DNA of 64,000 bases from Littorina saxatilis. Its lineage: Eukaryota; Mollusca; Gastropoda; Littorinimorpha; Littorinidae. The stretch lies in NCBI RefSeq assembly GCF_037325665.1, contig NC_090246.1:33995852-34059851 (forward strand), read 5' to 3'. Below, piece by piece: positions 1-13,300 of this stretch. The notes under the pieces are model-generated. The model had not been told where the DNA came from. It did not search any database and saw nothing but the letters and a program-made list of their open reading frames with translations. A program made the translations under genes and the position numbers. Position 1 is the first letter of the stretch. Each line of letters opens with the position of its first letter.

Positions 1-1314
1 CAGTCACGTATAACATTCTCATTATACTTCAGGAAAAAACGTGCAAGCCACAGCCACAGCAGGGACAGCAAGTAAAAGCTTTAAATAGAATATATATGAG
101 ATTACAACGAACAAGGTTAATGGAAATCCAATTACAGCAATCTAAACAGACGATGTTCAGAAATAACCATGTCAGGTTTGTATGGGTTGTGAAAAAGTAA
201 ATACGCTTACTTTTAGTGAGTCAAACTTCCCATGTGACATTATAGGCCATGCAGTCACTAGCGAGGGGTGTGTCTCAAACACGTGGTTAAAGGCACAGTG
301 CAGCTCACAGCCTTCGTTTTGTGTTTTTGTTGCAGCTGAGTGCATTTACAGTTCAAAAATCCTCCTATGGTAGTAAAACAAACCCAAAACTACCCAACGA
401 CGACATCTGTGAAGCTCGACAGTTTCTTGTTCACGCGAGTGCATACATTAACCTAGTTATTACGTGGTGTTTGGTCGGAGTTCGATTCAACTGAGTCATT
501 CTGGCCTCCATTTTGTTTTACACAAACTCATGATGACGTCTGACATAGTTTGCTAAGTGACGTGTCTTTTTGTGCATGATGTGGTGATCTACCTGATCTA
601 AATTTAGATCCAAAAATAGGTCAAGACCAGCTGGGTGCGAGTTCGAAATTAATTCGTAAAAAAATCGCAGTTCTTGACTCTTTGGGTGCAAGTCAATGAA
701 ACTTGGTAGTTCTTCTAACGGATAGCTGCCTGAGGTATGACTAAAAGCCCCAGGGGCTCCGTGCACCTGGATTTGACAAGTTCAGTACCTTTAAGTAGCG
801 CGTGTAGAAAGCTTACCCACTAACAGCAAGAGTATTCACTCTTTCACAACCAGATTTCACCGGTTCACAACAGACAAAAATGTGTCAAATACAGCTGCAA
901 TACAAACAGCAAGCAACAGATTTTAATAGCACATCAGCCTGCCAAAAAGATGGGAACAGTTTAAGGGGAGACAGGGTAGGCGGGCACTTTTTTTTTTAAT
1001 TTTGGAAACAGCTTGCTGCTTGTTTGATTTTTGCAAGCAGAATAACCTAATTAAGGGAAACCATTTTAAATTTTGAGTGAAAAGCAATTTTTGGGGGTTT
1101 TATTCACCAAAATGTGAAAAAAACGTTATAAAATGTGCTTTTTTTAAAATGTTGCAGTTTGTGAACCAGTGCATGTTTTGATCCAATTTTTCTTCTTTGC
1201 AGCAATATGTGTGTGTTTAATAATTCTGTGCATCGAAAAGCATTTCTAAGCAATATATTATTTTAATTTAGCATTTTCAGTTACCGGTTCAGTTCTGATA
1301 AGAAAAATACATGA
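1..1314. other. INVS intron, nothing coding recognised
   Basis: Non-repetitive AT-rich DNA. A minus-strand ORF (766-518) has no recognised motif, a low-complexity start and no splice or homology support. No INVS exon (next expected residues similar to GRTPLQCAAYGG) was found here. Confidence 0.5.
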
Positions 1315-2245
1315 GATCCTAACTGTCAGACTCATAAAAACCCAACCAATGCACTGAACTCTTATTCCATGCACAGAACTGATGCTGTACAACTCATAAA
1401 CAACATATACAAAAACTGAACAAATCCATCAAGCCTTTCAAAAGTTGCAACATTTTAATTGTAGCGTTTTGTCTGAAAATTACATTCAGAGAAAACAGCA
1501 TTTTAAAGATTTGAACCAGTACATACAAAAACAAGTAGCACAGTGCACCCTGAATTCATATGTTTTTATCAGAATGACCACTTTACTATGATGGGGAAAT
1601 GATTTGACGATCAAATTATCCGGACTTTTTTTAAAAAATCATTTGAAAACTCATCTATGTTAGTGCAGATATGAATCAAAACGAAACTGTCGGACTCATA
1701 AAAACACAAGGAATCCACTGTATTCTTATTCCATGCACAGAAATGGTGCTTCACAAATCATAAACAACATATACAAAATTGGAACAAATCCATCTAGCCA
1801 TTCAAAAGTTACAACATTTTAATTACCACATTTTGTCTCAAATTACATGTAGAGAAAACAGCATGTAAAAGAGTCTCACTAGTACCCCGGTAAACTAGTA
1901 CCACAGTAGAGCTTGAATTAATGGGGTGGTTTTTTTTTAACCAGAATAACACTTTAACTATGAAGGGGAAATGATTTGATAATCAAATTATCAGATTTTT
2001 TTAATTTAAAAAAAAATCATATGAAAACATTAAAAAAGTCAATTATCTGTGTTTGTGCTGATATGAAAATATTGATCAGAACCAAACTGTCAGACTCATA
2101 AAAACCCAACGGATGCACTGATTTCTTATTCCATTGCATAGAAATGATGCTTCACAAATCATCAACAGCATTACATAATTATATATACACAAATGGAACA
2201 AAGCTATCAAGCCATTCAAAAGTTGCAACATTTTAATTACAGTAT
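1315..2245. repeat. Three diverged tandem repeats of about 365-400 bp
   Basis: AACTGTCAGACTCATAAAAA recurs at about 1318, 1685 and 2084, each time followed by TTATTCCATGCACAGAA, TCATAAACAACATATACA and AAAAGTTGCAACATTTTAAT-like sequence. AT-rich, no coding potential. The array lies downstream of the putative small gene at 2644-4264 and in the INVS intron. Confidence 0.8.
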
Positions 2246-2643
2246 TTCTGTGCTCAATCCTAACACTGCAGCAAATTTCTGTAAAGCTGAATGTCCCTTT
2301 CCATGTACCAACATGGTCATACGCGGATTATTTTAAATGCAACTTTACCACCCGAAGCGTTGCAAACACCGGGAGAAGAGTAAACAACTGCAGACTTGAA
2401 TGGACACTCATATGCACTCCAGATGCAGGGCCTGTGCAAATCCTTGGGCTGATGCATCACCTTCTTTCATAATCAGACTGCTATCAGACAAGCATTCAGT
2501 ACAGGATATAGACCTTTCAGCAATAGATTGAGCTGATCAATGTTGACAAAAGCCCAACACATGTCAGCGGAGTGACGTTGCACAGTACCAGTATCCATAT
2601 CTGCTTGTGATGGGTCAGAAGATGGCAAAGTATCTGTATCTTC

Positions 2644-3488
2644 TTATGGTTGGTCAGAAGATGGCAAAGCTGATGTTTCTGCTGTGGAAGAGGGTAGTTC
2701 CGGTTTAGCAAACTTTTCCATCAGGTCAATCTTTCTCCTCGCTGCCACCACAGGAGGACTGGTTCTCCCCTTGCTCCAACCTAATAAATACACAAACACT
2801 GATTTAATATTTGATACAACTGTCCATGGTTTTTGTTTGTAATAAGCTGCAAATTTTAAGACTCAATATAAACGTCAACAAGTGCTTGTACTTTATTTTG
2901 CAAATGACCATGTTACATGGGGTGTACCTCAACTTTTTGGCTAGGCCGGTAAATCAGAAATCCCAATCAGCCCCCAACCACTGAACCAGGCGGGTTTTCT
3001 TACAACCACCTCAGCGGCTCGTACCCACATATGTCGGTTGACGAACACACACACACACACAAAAGACATTCATTAATTTAACAGTGACTCATACTCATTA
3101 CATCTGGATTTGCACTACTTATTAATACCAAACACACACAACTTAATGACAAAAAAGTGTATGTTTTAATATATATAATGATAAATAATTGAAAATAAAA
3201 GCAGCCACGAAAAAGCAAAAGAAATCAAAGTATTCTCACCCTGTCACACACTAAACCTCACAGAAGGTTATCCCATATATATACATACCAGCCCCTATCA
3301 CAAAATTTACATGTCAAGTTTACAATGGGATTTGAGTAACCACACAATCACATACAATGATACACACAGGAACTAATACTGAAACTAGCTGAATTATTTT
3401 CTTTCTTTCTTCCTTTCTTTTCATATTTTTCTTTTAAAATTAATTCATTTCATCACACTTGCTATGTATTTGCTTGTTTCTTGTCTGT

Positions 3489-3560
<72 letters not shown>

Positions 3561-4264
3561 CTGTGTGTGTGTATACATTTTCAGATTTCCTAAACCTAGC
3601 ACTGTTTGCAGGTGATCTTTATGCTTTTGATTCATGAGTTGCCGCCCCAGTCCTTTAGTTTAACTCTTTTTTTTTTCTTTGGTGAAGTAAATTGGATCTA
3701 TTTTTTTATTCCTTAGTTAATGGAAAAGATTTGACAACAATATTGCTGTCAATGATAGGTTGGTCAGCCATGCTGGTGTAAACCAATCCTTTAGAATTAG
3801 AGAACGCTCTCTAGTAGGGTACTTATTTTCCTACGGTCAATGACCAGAAACAGAAACTGTGTCAGTCGTACATCGCTCAGATGCTGCTTCTCAGTTTGAC
3901 CACAGACAAAGAATAATGATGACATGTTACACCATAGTAAGCTCTCAAGGACTGGCCAGCGAAGAACAATAAAATAGGGGTTGTGAAGACGATATCACAG
4001 AGATGATCGAGGGAGGGAGGGGCGGGGGGGGGGGGGGGGGGGGGTGCGGCGGCGGCATGGTCAGTAAATTGGATCAAGAAACCCGCAAAATACTTCAGAC
4101 ACAAACTGTTTATCATTTACCTGCAAACCCTAACACATTCTTACAACAACAACATAACAATGTTGTCAAACAAACAAGATCGAAAAGAGAAAGAAGCAAA
4201 ACCCACCTCGTCGAGTCAAGAATCTTAGAATGTCGTCTGCTTCAATTCGATCATGTTGGTTCAT
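2644..4264 (-). CDS. Putative two-exon small gene, 65 residues, unknown function
   Basis: Exon 1 runs 4264-4207: ATG, 19 codons (MNQHDRIEADDILRFLTRR) and a GAG/GTGGGT donor in phase 1. Exon 2 runs 2780-2644 after a TTTATTAG acceptor; it continues in phase (GWSKGRTSPPVVAARRKID, then LMEKFAKPELPSS) to a TAA. The charged helix-like start and a basic middle with a PP motif do not match a family I recognise. The model lies left of the last visible INVS exon and on the same strand, so it could be a nested gene, an alternative terminal exon pair, or remains of a transposon gene. Matching phase and plausible splice sites are the only support; intermediate exons may exist. Confidence 0.35.
3492..3574. 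repeat. GT microsatellite
   Basis: Nearly perfect TG repeat, about 34 units, inside the intron of the putative small gene. Confidence 0.95.
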
Positions 4265-4903
4265 TTCGGAGTGTTGTTACTTCCTTCTACTGTTCGCTGC
4301 TGCTGGTTCATCTTTCTCTGATATTTCTTGCCACTATGCCGAACATTTCCAATGTTAGGGTTGTTCTCTGCAGCTCAAAACTTTGAAAAATGCTGCTGAA
4401 TCGGTGAAAAAGTCATGGATTTGTTGACACCGGGGGACTGATAAGTTGTCTACTGCGCTTGCGCCAAATGCCTTTGACCTACATATATTTGCATATATTA
4501 ATTCCGGGGTTTCGGTTGGAACGGATTCTCTCTCTTTGTGCCTATGTCAACGGAAATTCCCCAACGGTGATGACGTCATCTTGAAGAACGGAAATTTCCA
4601 CACAGTTTGAACAGCGAAGGGTCATGTCATGTGCGCACATTTACCAGCACGGAGTATCCAAAGTAGACCATTTTTTCGATTTTTTTGATAAAACACAGAC
4701 AAAAACAACAAAACATCGGTTTGAAAATGGTTTTATTTACATGAATACATGTCTAAAATGACAAAAGCAGATTATTGAATGCATTCCAGGATGTTCAAAG
4801 GTGTGAAAAATGCAACAACCCCAAAAAGGTGTATGAGACCAAAAATAACTCATTTTGCCTACCCGGTCTGCCCTTAAGTTGAAGTTAAACCCACAAGACT
4901 TAC

Positions 4904-6399
4904 CCTGAATGATCTCTGATGTTTGGATCAACACCATACTTGATCAACATCTGACAGATATACGCGTGACCTCCCAATGCTGCCCTGAAACACACACCCA
5001 CACACAGACTCAGCGATATCCGTCACAAATGTAAACCGAGACTTATGATCTGACAACAAGAAACAAGCTTGTCAAGTCTCTGCATACAAATGTTATGCCG
5101 TACTGTTCAATGTACATCTTGTTGCTAATTTCAACTGATTTTCCTGATCAGCAACTATGTGGTTTACAAAGTCTGCATGTATGCATAACCAGGCTAATTT
5201 TGCATAATCTCCATCATAATTCTGCCTGTTCTGTTTTGCTTGCAACACACTACCATCACTACCTTGAAGATTTTAAATAGTTTTCACAAAACTACAAAGT
5301 AACCTCAATAACAATCCACTAAGGCCAACAAAACAAAATAGTCCGTTTACGGTAACATAGGCACAAAAAATATGTTCGGTAGGTCGGGATTTTTTTTTTT
5401 TTCCTAAAAAACATATTTTTAAGTTATTTTGCAAAAAAACCACTTTTTTTTCTTCTTTTTTTTCTCTTAAATGCCAAAAATAGTCTAGGGTCGCGCGAAA
5501 AAAATAGGGTCGGTCGGGATACCGTAAACAGACTATTTTTTTTTGTGGCCTAAGCATTCCTTCTTACCAATGCAAAGGGGAGCGACCATCTTCGTCCAGG
5601 TTATCTACCCTTGCCCCATTGTCGATAAGCGCTTGTGCCACATCCGTGTGTCCCATCTCGCAGGCCCTGAAGAGTGGCGTGTGCTTGGCCTGGTCTGTGG
5701 CGTTGATTCTAGCCCCGTGGTGAAGAAGAAGCTGAACAGTGGCCGCATGGCCAGATAGTGCTGCCGCATGAAGAGCTGTGGAGAAAAGAAATATTCAGTT
5801 TGCTTTGTTTCGCATGTTCGGCAGACTGGACAATCCAGCAAGATAAAGTATTGACTGCAGCAGAATTACCATCAAAACGGATAAAAGAGGTCTGAAGAGG
5901 AATACTTCAGCATTGTACTTTTCACATGAGGTGTCACACACACACACACAAAGGACTGGGTGGCCGAGTGGTAACGCACTTGCGCTCGGAAGCGAGAGGT
6001 TGCGAGTTCGACCCTGGGTCAGGGCGTTAGCAATTTTCTCCCCCCTTTCCTAACCTAGGTGGTGGGTTCAAGTGCTAGTCTTTCGGATGAGACGAAAAAC
6101 CGAGGTCCCTTCGTGTACACTACATTGGGGTGTGCACGTTAAAGATCCCACGATTGACAAAAGGGTCTTTCCTGGCAAAATTGTATAGGCATAGATAAAA
6201 AATGTCCACCAAAATACCCGTGTGACTTGGAATAATAGGCCGTGAAAAGTAGGATATGCGCCGAAATGGCTGCGATCTGCTGGTCGATGTGAATGCGTGA
6301 TGTATTGTGTAAAAAATTCCATCTCACACGGCATAAATAGATCCCTGCGCCTTGAGTCCGAGTCTGGAGATACGCGCGCGATATAAGACTTCATATAAC

Positions 6400-6459
<60 letters not shown>

Positions 6460-7162
6460 TGAACACCCCCTCCCCAGCCACACACACAATAATTACCTGT
6501 GCCTCCTGTCTTATCCTCCTGCTGAACGTCAACATGATGATGGAAGAACACACGCAGAACATTATCAGCACCTTTCCCTGCTGCCCACATGAACGCTGTC
6601 CGACCCTCCAGGTCTGCTTCGTCAGTGTTTTTCCATGATAAGAATACATTCACTGTTTCCTGCAAAAGATTAAAATTATTTTCACTGGTCTTTCTCTGCT
6701 ATTACTTCATGCATCGGAGATGCATTCGTGTCAAATATATATACCATTCACTCAATGCACTTCAGATCAGTCCGTTGCTCTTACAAAGGGCGATTAGTGT
6801 CATTCTTAGGTAAAGTACAGACTGTACACCTGTTAGTCACAATCAGTTAGAATTAAATAGATCACTTTATTTTTTAATTTTTCAAATTACTGATTAAGTT
6901 GTTTGAAAATGAAAATGCCTGTAATCAACGTCTGGTGTGCTACCACCCAGTCACCAACACATTATTCAGCCAGTATGACATATACCAGTTTAATCAAAGT
7001 TTTTCCAATTACCCGTAGTGGTTATTTTTCTGTGCAACTGATTGTGTTTATAATCAACATCTGATGTGCTCCCACCCAGTCAGATCATGGTAAAACATTC
7101 TCAGTCTTACCATCCTGCTATCAAGCAAAATATGCTTGTGCACATGTATAGCAGTCTGTATG

Positions 7163-7216
<54 letters not shown>

Positions 7217-7273
7217 TATGTGTGTGTGTGTGTGTGTTTGTGTCTGTCTGTGGGAGTGTGTGTGTGTGTGTGA

Positions 7274-7304
<31 letters not shown>

Positions 7305-7327
7305 TGTGTGTGTTTGTGTCTGTGTGA

Positions 7328-7358
<31 letters not shown>

Positions 7359-10300
7359 TGTGTGTTGTGTTGTGTGTGTGTTGGTGTGTTATTGATTGTG
7401 TGTTTGTCAGCAAGCGTGTGTGTGTACATGCGTGAGAAGAGGGGCAGGATTGATTGCTAAACTCACATCAAAGTTGTTCTGGGCGGCATAGTGGAGAGGA
7501 GTAGCACCATTAGAGTCAGAGCTGGTAGGGTCTGCATTGCTCTGCAGCAGCTGACCCACAATCTTGGAGTGACCTGGGAACATTCAACAAAACTTGACTT
7601 TCTCATATCTTTTTAGGTCTTTAAAAGAGGGTTCCACTGTACAACCCCCAACACTGACACATCCTTTAAAAGAGGGTTCCACTGTACAACCCCCAACACT
7701 GACACATCCTTTAAAAGAGGGTTCCACTGTACAACCCCCAACACTGACACATCCTTTAAAAGAGAGTTCCACTGTACAACCCCCAACACTGACACATCCT
7801 TTAAAAGAGGGTTCCACTGTACAACCCCCAACACTGACACATCCTTTAAAAGAGGGTTCCACTGTACAACCCCCAACACTGACACATCCTTTAAAAGAGA
7901 GTTCCACTGTACAACCCCCAACACTGACACATCCTTTAAAAGAGGGTTCCACTGTACAACCCCCAACACTGACACATCCTTTAAAAGAGGGTTCCACTGT
8001 ACAACCCCCAACACTGACACATCCTTTAAAAGCAGTGGACAGAAATTAGTAGTTTCCAGTTGAATCTAGGAACTTACACTAAGCAGCTTTCTCATAGAAC
8101 TCATACTTAATATCAAAAGTACTATAGGTCTCATTATACTACAGTTAAATTTCAATCTCCAAAACAAACTTTTCTCTAGATAGAATGTCTTTACAAAGAA
8201 GAACACCTGTAATATTCCTTGTAGGAAAAAGGACACCAGTCTCATCAGAAGACGGTTTGTGTTACAAAGTAAACATATCGGTATAAATGTGCAGAACAAT
8301 TTAACAAGAAAACAAAGCAAAACTGAATCAGGAAAGCAAATCTCACCAAGAACTGCAGCCCAGTGAAGAGGTGTGCGAAAGACATTGTCCAAAGCAGAGA
8401 CATTGCACTTCTCAACTGAAGTCTACATATGAAGAAACAATTAAAGGGAAAAAAATGAAACAGACAAAATTGCAATGATGTACTGTATAGAACTACAAGT
8501 TCAATGAAACAAATTAATGAATTACACATGATAAAACTATCAACTGTACATACTCATACACTGATCATCCACACAAGCCAATCAATGAAGTACAAACATG
8601 TTTTAAAGATTTAAAGTCAAACTCTCACTTTTAAGATGTATAAATTCCAACTTACCAAGAGATCAACAATGCTCTGGTTGCCATCAGCAACAGCAAGATG
8701 TAATGCAGTGCGCCCTTCATAGTCTTGCCAGTTGATCACACTGGGGGTTGTCTCCTGTTTATTGCAAAGGAGTGACAAAAATAAAACAGCACTACCAACT
8801 TGGAAACACACACAAATATTAAGTGCCATCAAGCACACAACCAATTCCATTTTATTTCATGCTGCTATTTTTTTTTTATCATGATATATATGTAAACAAA
8901 CATTTGACCTTCTACAATCATCTCACTGATAAATTATCAAATCAGAGCGAATGAAGAATTTCTCACCATCAACAGGAGCAGGACTGATATTAAATAATCA
9001 ACAAAAACAACCTACTTCCAGCATTTTGCCACACATTACAACTGCACGTACACATATACAAAGGGATAGGCAGAAAACACCCACACCAACTCACATGCAA
9101 ACACATGGGTGTGAGTGCACACGCAAACATAACATACACACATACAAGCAAACACACACGCATGAGTGCACATGCAAACATAACACACACACACACACAC
9201 ACACATTAACACTCACACACATGGAAAAAATTTAACCGCTGACCAGTATTAATCTGACGCACTGCACGGCCTCTGGGTCACGACTACTGGCCGCCCAGTG
9301 CAGGGGAGTCTTTCCCTCAATGTCAGGGATACCAATGTTGGAGTCCTGAAATAATGTACATGTACATATAGCAAACTCTTTTGAAATGTACACTCATGTT
9401 TTTGCACATGGCCGTCTGTCCCTGCCATTCAGGCTCCATTAATTTTATTCATACTCTGTTTTGGGGGGATGCTTGCTGGGTATTGTCATGTCTCTCTCTG
9501 TAACCAATCAACTCTGGCATGGATGACAGGATCTTTTATGCATATATACTCGGTCTTAATGTGCTTTCCGTTACACAAGATGGGGCGTAAGGCACACACA
9601 AAAGTAACCATTATTTCTGCAAGTACAGCAAGGATTGGAACCACAAACCTTCCTCATGGAAGGCTGTCATCTGACCAAATAGGCCATTGCTTCTTATCTT
9701 TTCCCTTGACAAAATACAAGGAAACTAGACTGTAATTGGTATTCCAGCTCATATGATAAAGATTAGCAACAAATACCTGTTTGATTAACATCTTCATATG
9801 CTCCAGGTTCCCATAAGAAGCTGCCCAGTGCAGTGCTGTTCTCTGAATAAAAAATAAAGCACAAATTTGTGAGATATACTGGAATGACGCAAGAATACAA
9901 TTTACTAAGAGTACCGTATTTTACGGACTATAAGGCGCAGCTTTTTTTCTCAATCTTGACCCCTGCGGCTTATTGAACGGAAGCGCCCTATGTGTTGTTA
10001 AAATAGAAATCCCAGGCCAAGTTTCATCTCAGACCGATCAAAGAGACCGCCTGAGTACCAGTCAAACAACTTGTGATAATGCATGTTTCAGCTACTACAG
10101 GTACTACCCTGGCCAAGTTTCCTCTCAAGACATCAAAGAGACCGCCCCATAGGTTAAACTCGGTCACTGACCCCGGTGCAGGAAGTGTTTCCTCTCTCAG
10201 ATATGACAAGGGAACCACCTCTCATTGCTAAAACTGGGTCATTGACCCCTGGGATGAAGGTCAGTGTTATAAACAAGGCCACCCAGCTATCACAATGGAC

Positions 10301-13300
10301 CTGCCTTTGATCTCGCGGCACACACAGAGCATAAATATTTCCACTCTGTATTCTTCCTTTGATGTGCGGCTTATAGACCGGAAGCGCCTAATGTGATGTT
10401 TTTTCTCAATTTTACCTCAAAAGTGGGGGTTGCGTCCTATATAACGAAGCGCCTTATAGTCCGGAAAGTACGGTAAGGTACTATAAAAATGGTTTTAAAA
10501 AAATAAAGAAAAGAAAAAGAGACTCACATGGCAAATTACTGTTAGTGTTATGTCCTTCTGTCATGATTCAAGTTTCTTCTGGTCTTTAATTTCGGTGACT
10601 TTAAGCACAGCCACACATTTCTGACCTTGATTATTGCACTGTTGCACGAAGGTGTCACTGTAACCTGTCTTGTAACAAAATCATGACATTGTAATAAAAT
10701 CAAGAAAGAAATAAGCTTTATTCAAATTCAAGCATCTCACACCCTAAACATTAAAAAAAAAGCCACATAGAAACTGTTAGAAAACAATAGAGTTCTGTGA
10801 CCTAAAGCAGGAAAAGCTTTATCCTCATGGTCATTTAAGTTTTAAATTGCACAGGATGCAGACATTAAACAAGACCAAGCCTACCTTGTTATTGTCTTGA
10901 TGGTCAATTTCTCCAGGCAAAAGTTGCCGTAGCAACATGGCCATGCATTTGGGAAGTTTGTGCCTGGTGCAGAGATGCAGAGGGGTTTGCCCTTCATTGT
11001 CCTTCTCTCGACAGTCAGCGCCTCTTGACAGCAGCAGCTTCATCAGACGATAGTTGCCCTGTAAAGCAGAGAGGATGTATATTGGCAAAAGGGCAAAACA
11101 GCACTGTGTAACACTAACACACACAAATCTTGCTAGAAAACGAAACCAGACGGTCCTGCATCTATGTGATACTGATAGTCCAGCAGAAACAAAGTCATGA
11201 ACATTTGAATGATCTTTGCATTGCAGTTGCCATAAATAAATCTACCCCCTCCTCCTCACCAACCCCCTGAAAGTGTGCAAAGCTTTACAGCTGTAGCTTC
11301 CAAAACATCTGAGAAAACCTCAAGCTTAAATTGTATTTTGTTCACAGAAAGCCAGCCACCCATACAGACAAACACTGCTCATTATTATGACTCACTGGTT
11401 ACTCAGGTGAGCCAACAAGGAGACAAAGAAAGAAAAAATCCAAAAACTTTAAATTGTTTGTCTGTGCACTAAAAAGACCGTTGAGTCGATATATTTGTGA
11501 ATGTAACGTATTTTTGTCACAACAACTTACCTTTCTTGTTTTTTGATTCTTACAAAGTCAAAGAAAGAAAAGGGGTAAAAAGAACAACTTCCATTTTATG
11601 TTTACAGGGATTACAAAGCACAATCACAGCTACCTTGTGTGCAGCCCAGTGCAGTGCAGTGCGACCACCCTTGTCCCTGAAGTTGACTTGGGAGCCTGAC
11701 TTCAGCAAGAGTTCTGCACACTCCAGGCGGTCAGCCAGTACGCAGTACATCAAGGGGTTACGTCCAAACTGGTCACCCATGTCCACGTCTCTTTGTCCAC
11801 TGGCTGTCAAAGACAGAATTTTCTTTAAACCTTAAACACTCCTCTTCATATCTATACATGCCAGTATCTGCTGGCATCCAGTTACCACAATTTTCACAGG
11901 AATTCAATTTGTTTTCAGACATAGGCAAACAAAGAGTAGTTTTTTTTCTCAAAATACATCACATACAGTGAAAACTGTCAAATACGGTCACTGGACTTGG
12001 CGGACACTCGCAGAATACGGACAGTCAGTCTCGGCACGGACTGCTTTACACTGTAAAACACCTGTACGTTACGGCCACCTCGGCATTACGGACGCGGACA
12101 CGTATTTTGGGTCCATAATAAGTCATATACCTGCTAAATACGGACATCCACAGCAAGCTGGGAAGTTCGATCGACGAAGAAGACGATAAATCGATCAGTT
12201 GATATTATTCGGTATCTGAGCAGCTCTCGCGAGACACGCTATTTGTTATGCTTTGAACATCGCGAGAACTTCGAACCTTGGCTTGTGCAGCTCGCACGAG
12301 ATCGCTGTACCGCATGCTTTGCTATGCTCTGAAGTTTGCGAGAGATTACGAGAGCTTGGAATACCGATAGAGTCTATTCTTGGTGAGTGTTTTAAGTCGA
12401 CGCATTTGATTGGCTGCTAGAGTTCCAAGGCAGCCAATCCAACGCGTGGAACGTGTTCGGCGGAACGGAAGTGAAAGTGTATGAGTGAATGTATCTTCTC
12501 TTCGAAAGAGTGATTCATGTTTAACAAGATGGCAGCAAGAAATTCAAATTCAAGAAAAGGAAGAAATGCGCTGACTTTAGAACAAAGGATAAATGTTGTC
12601 AAACAACTGGAAAGTGGGAAATCATGCCGAACGATTGCACAAGAGCTTGGGTGTGGGAGAACGCAGATTTCGAAAATCAGCGTCGATCGGGAAAAAATAA
12701 TGAAGTTGTGGGAATCGGGAGACTGACGTGCTGACCAGAAATGGGTTTCGAAGAAGACAACCGAATACGAAGAGCTAAATGACGCCGTGTTGGAGTGGTC
12801 TTTAACCAAACGTGCGAATCACATTGCCATCAATGGTCCACTCAGACAACGCTGGACAAATTCTTTCAAAAGCTGATGAGTGCAGAATGAAGTGAATGTG
12901 AATGTGTTGTATGAATGAGATCCAGTAACTTTTTAACAATTTAAATTTATACAGTTGATATGATAAAAAGCTTTTAAACTTGTTTTACAACAGTCAATAT
13001 TAAATGTTTCTCTATTTAATCTAAACAGCTTCTGTTTTTCTTATAAATGTACATGTACATGTGCAGTACTCTCTCTCTCAACTTGACTTTGTCGTGTTTA
13101 CTTGCACCTGTCTAATAAGGACACCTGCAGAATAAGGACACTTTTGTCTGGTCCCAAGGGTGTCCTTATTTGACAGGTTTTACTGTACATGTACAGGAAA
13201 TGCTGGGATTTTTCTCATGCATAGAAATTGTTGTTTGTGACTGAAAGCTGAAAACAACAACCTTTTTAAAATGTTGACAGCAAACATAAACCAAGAAAAC

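Noticed and set aside
4003-4386. 127-residue ORF starting with a Gly run
   Set aside because: The start is a poly(G) tract and the rest is antisense to the putative small-gene exon; no similarity was recognised.
7054-7460. ORFs of Cys/Val or His/Thr repeats on both strands
   Set aside because: They are translations of a GT/CA microsatellite. The same holds for similar ORFs at 6068-6665, 14407-15108, 21380-21637, 22000-22256, 34165-34427, 48825-49112, 52384-52799 and 57415-57806.
7584-8049. Three overlapping repeat ORFs (for example LKEGSTVQPPTLTHP units)
   Set aside because: The 45-bp minisatellite keeps all frames open. There is no start context, splice site or homology, and it lies in an INVS intron.
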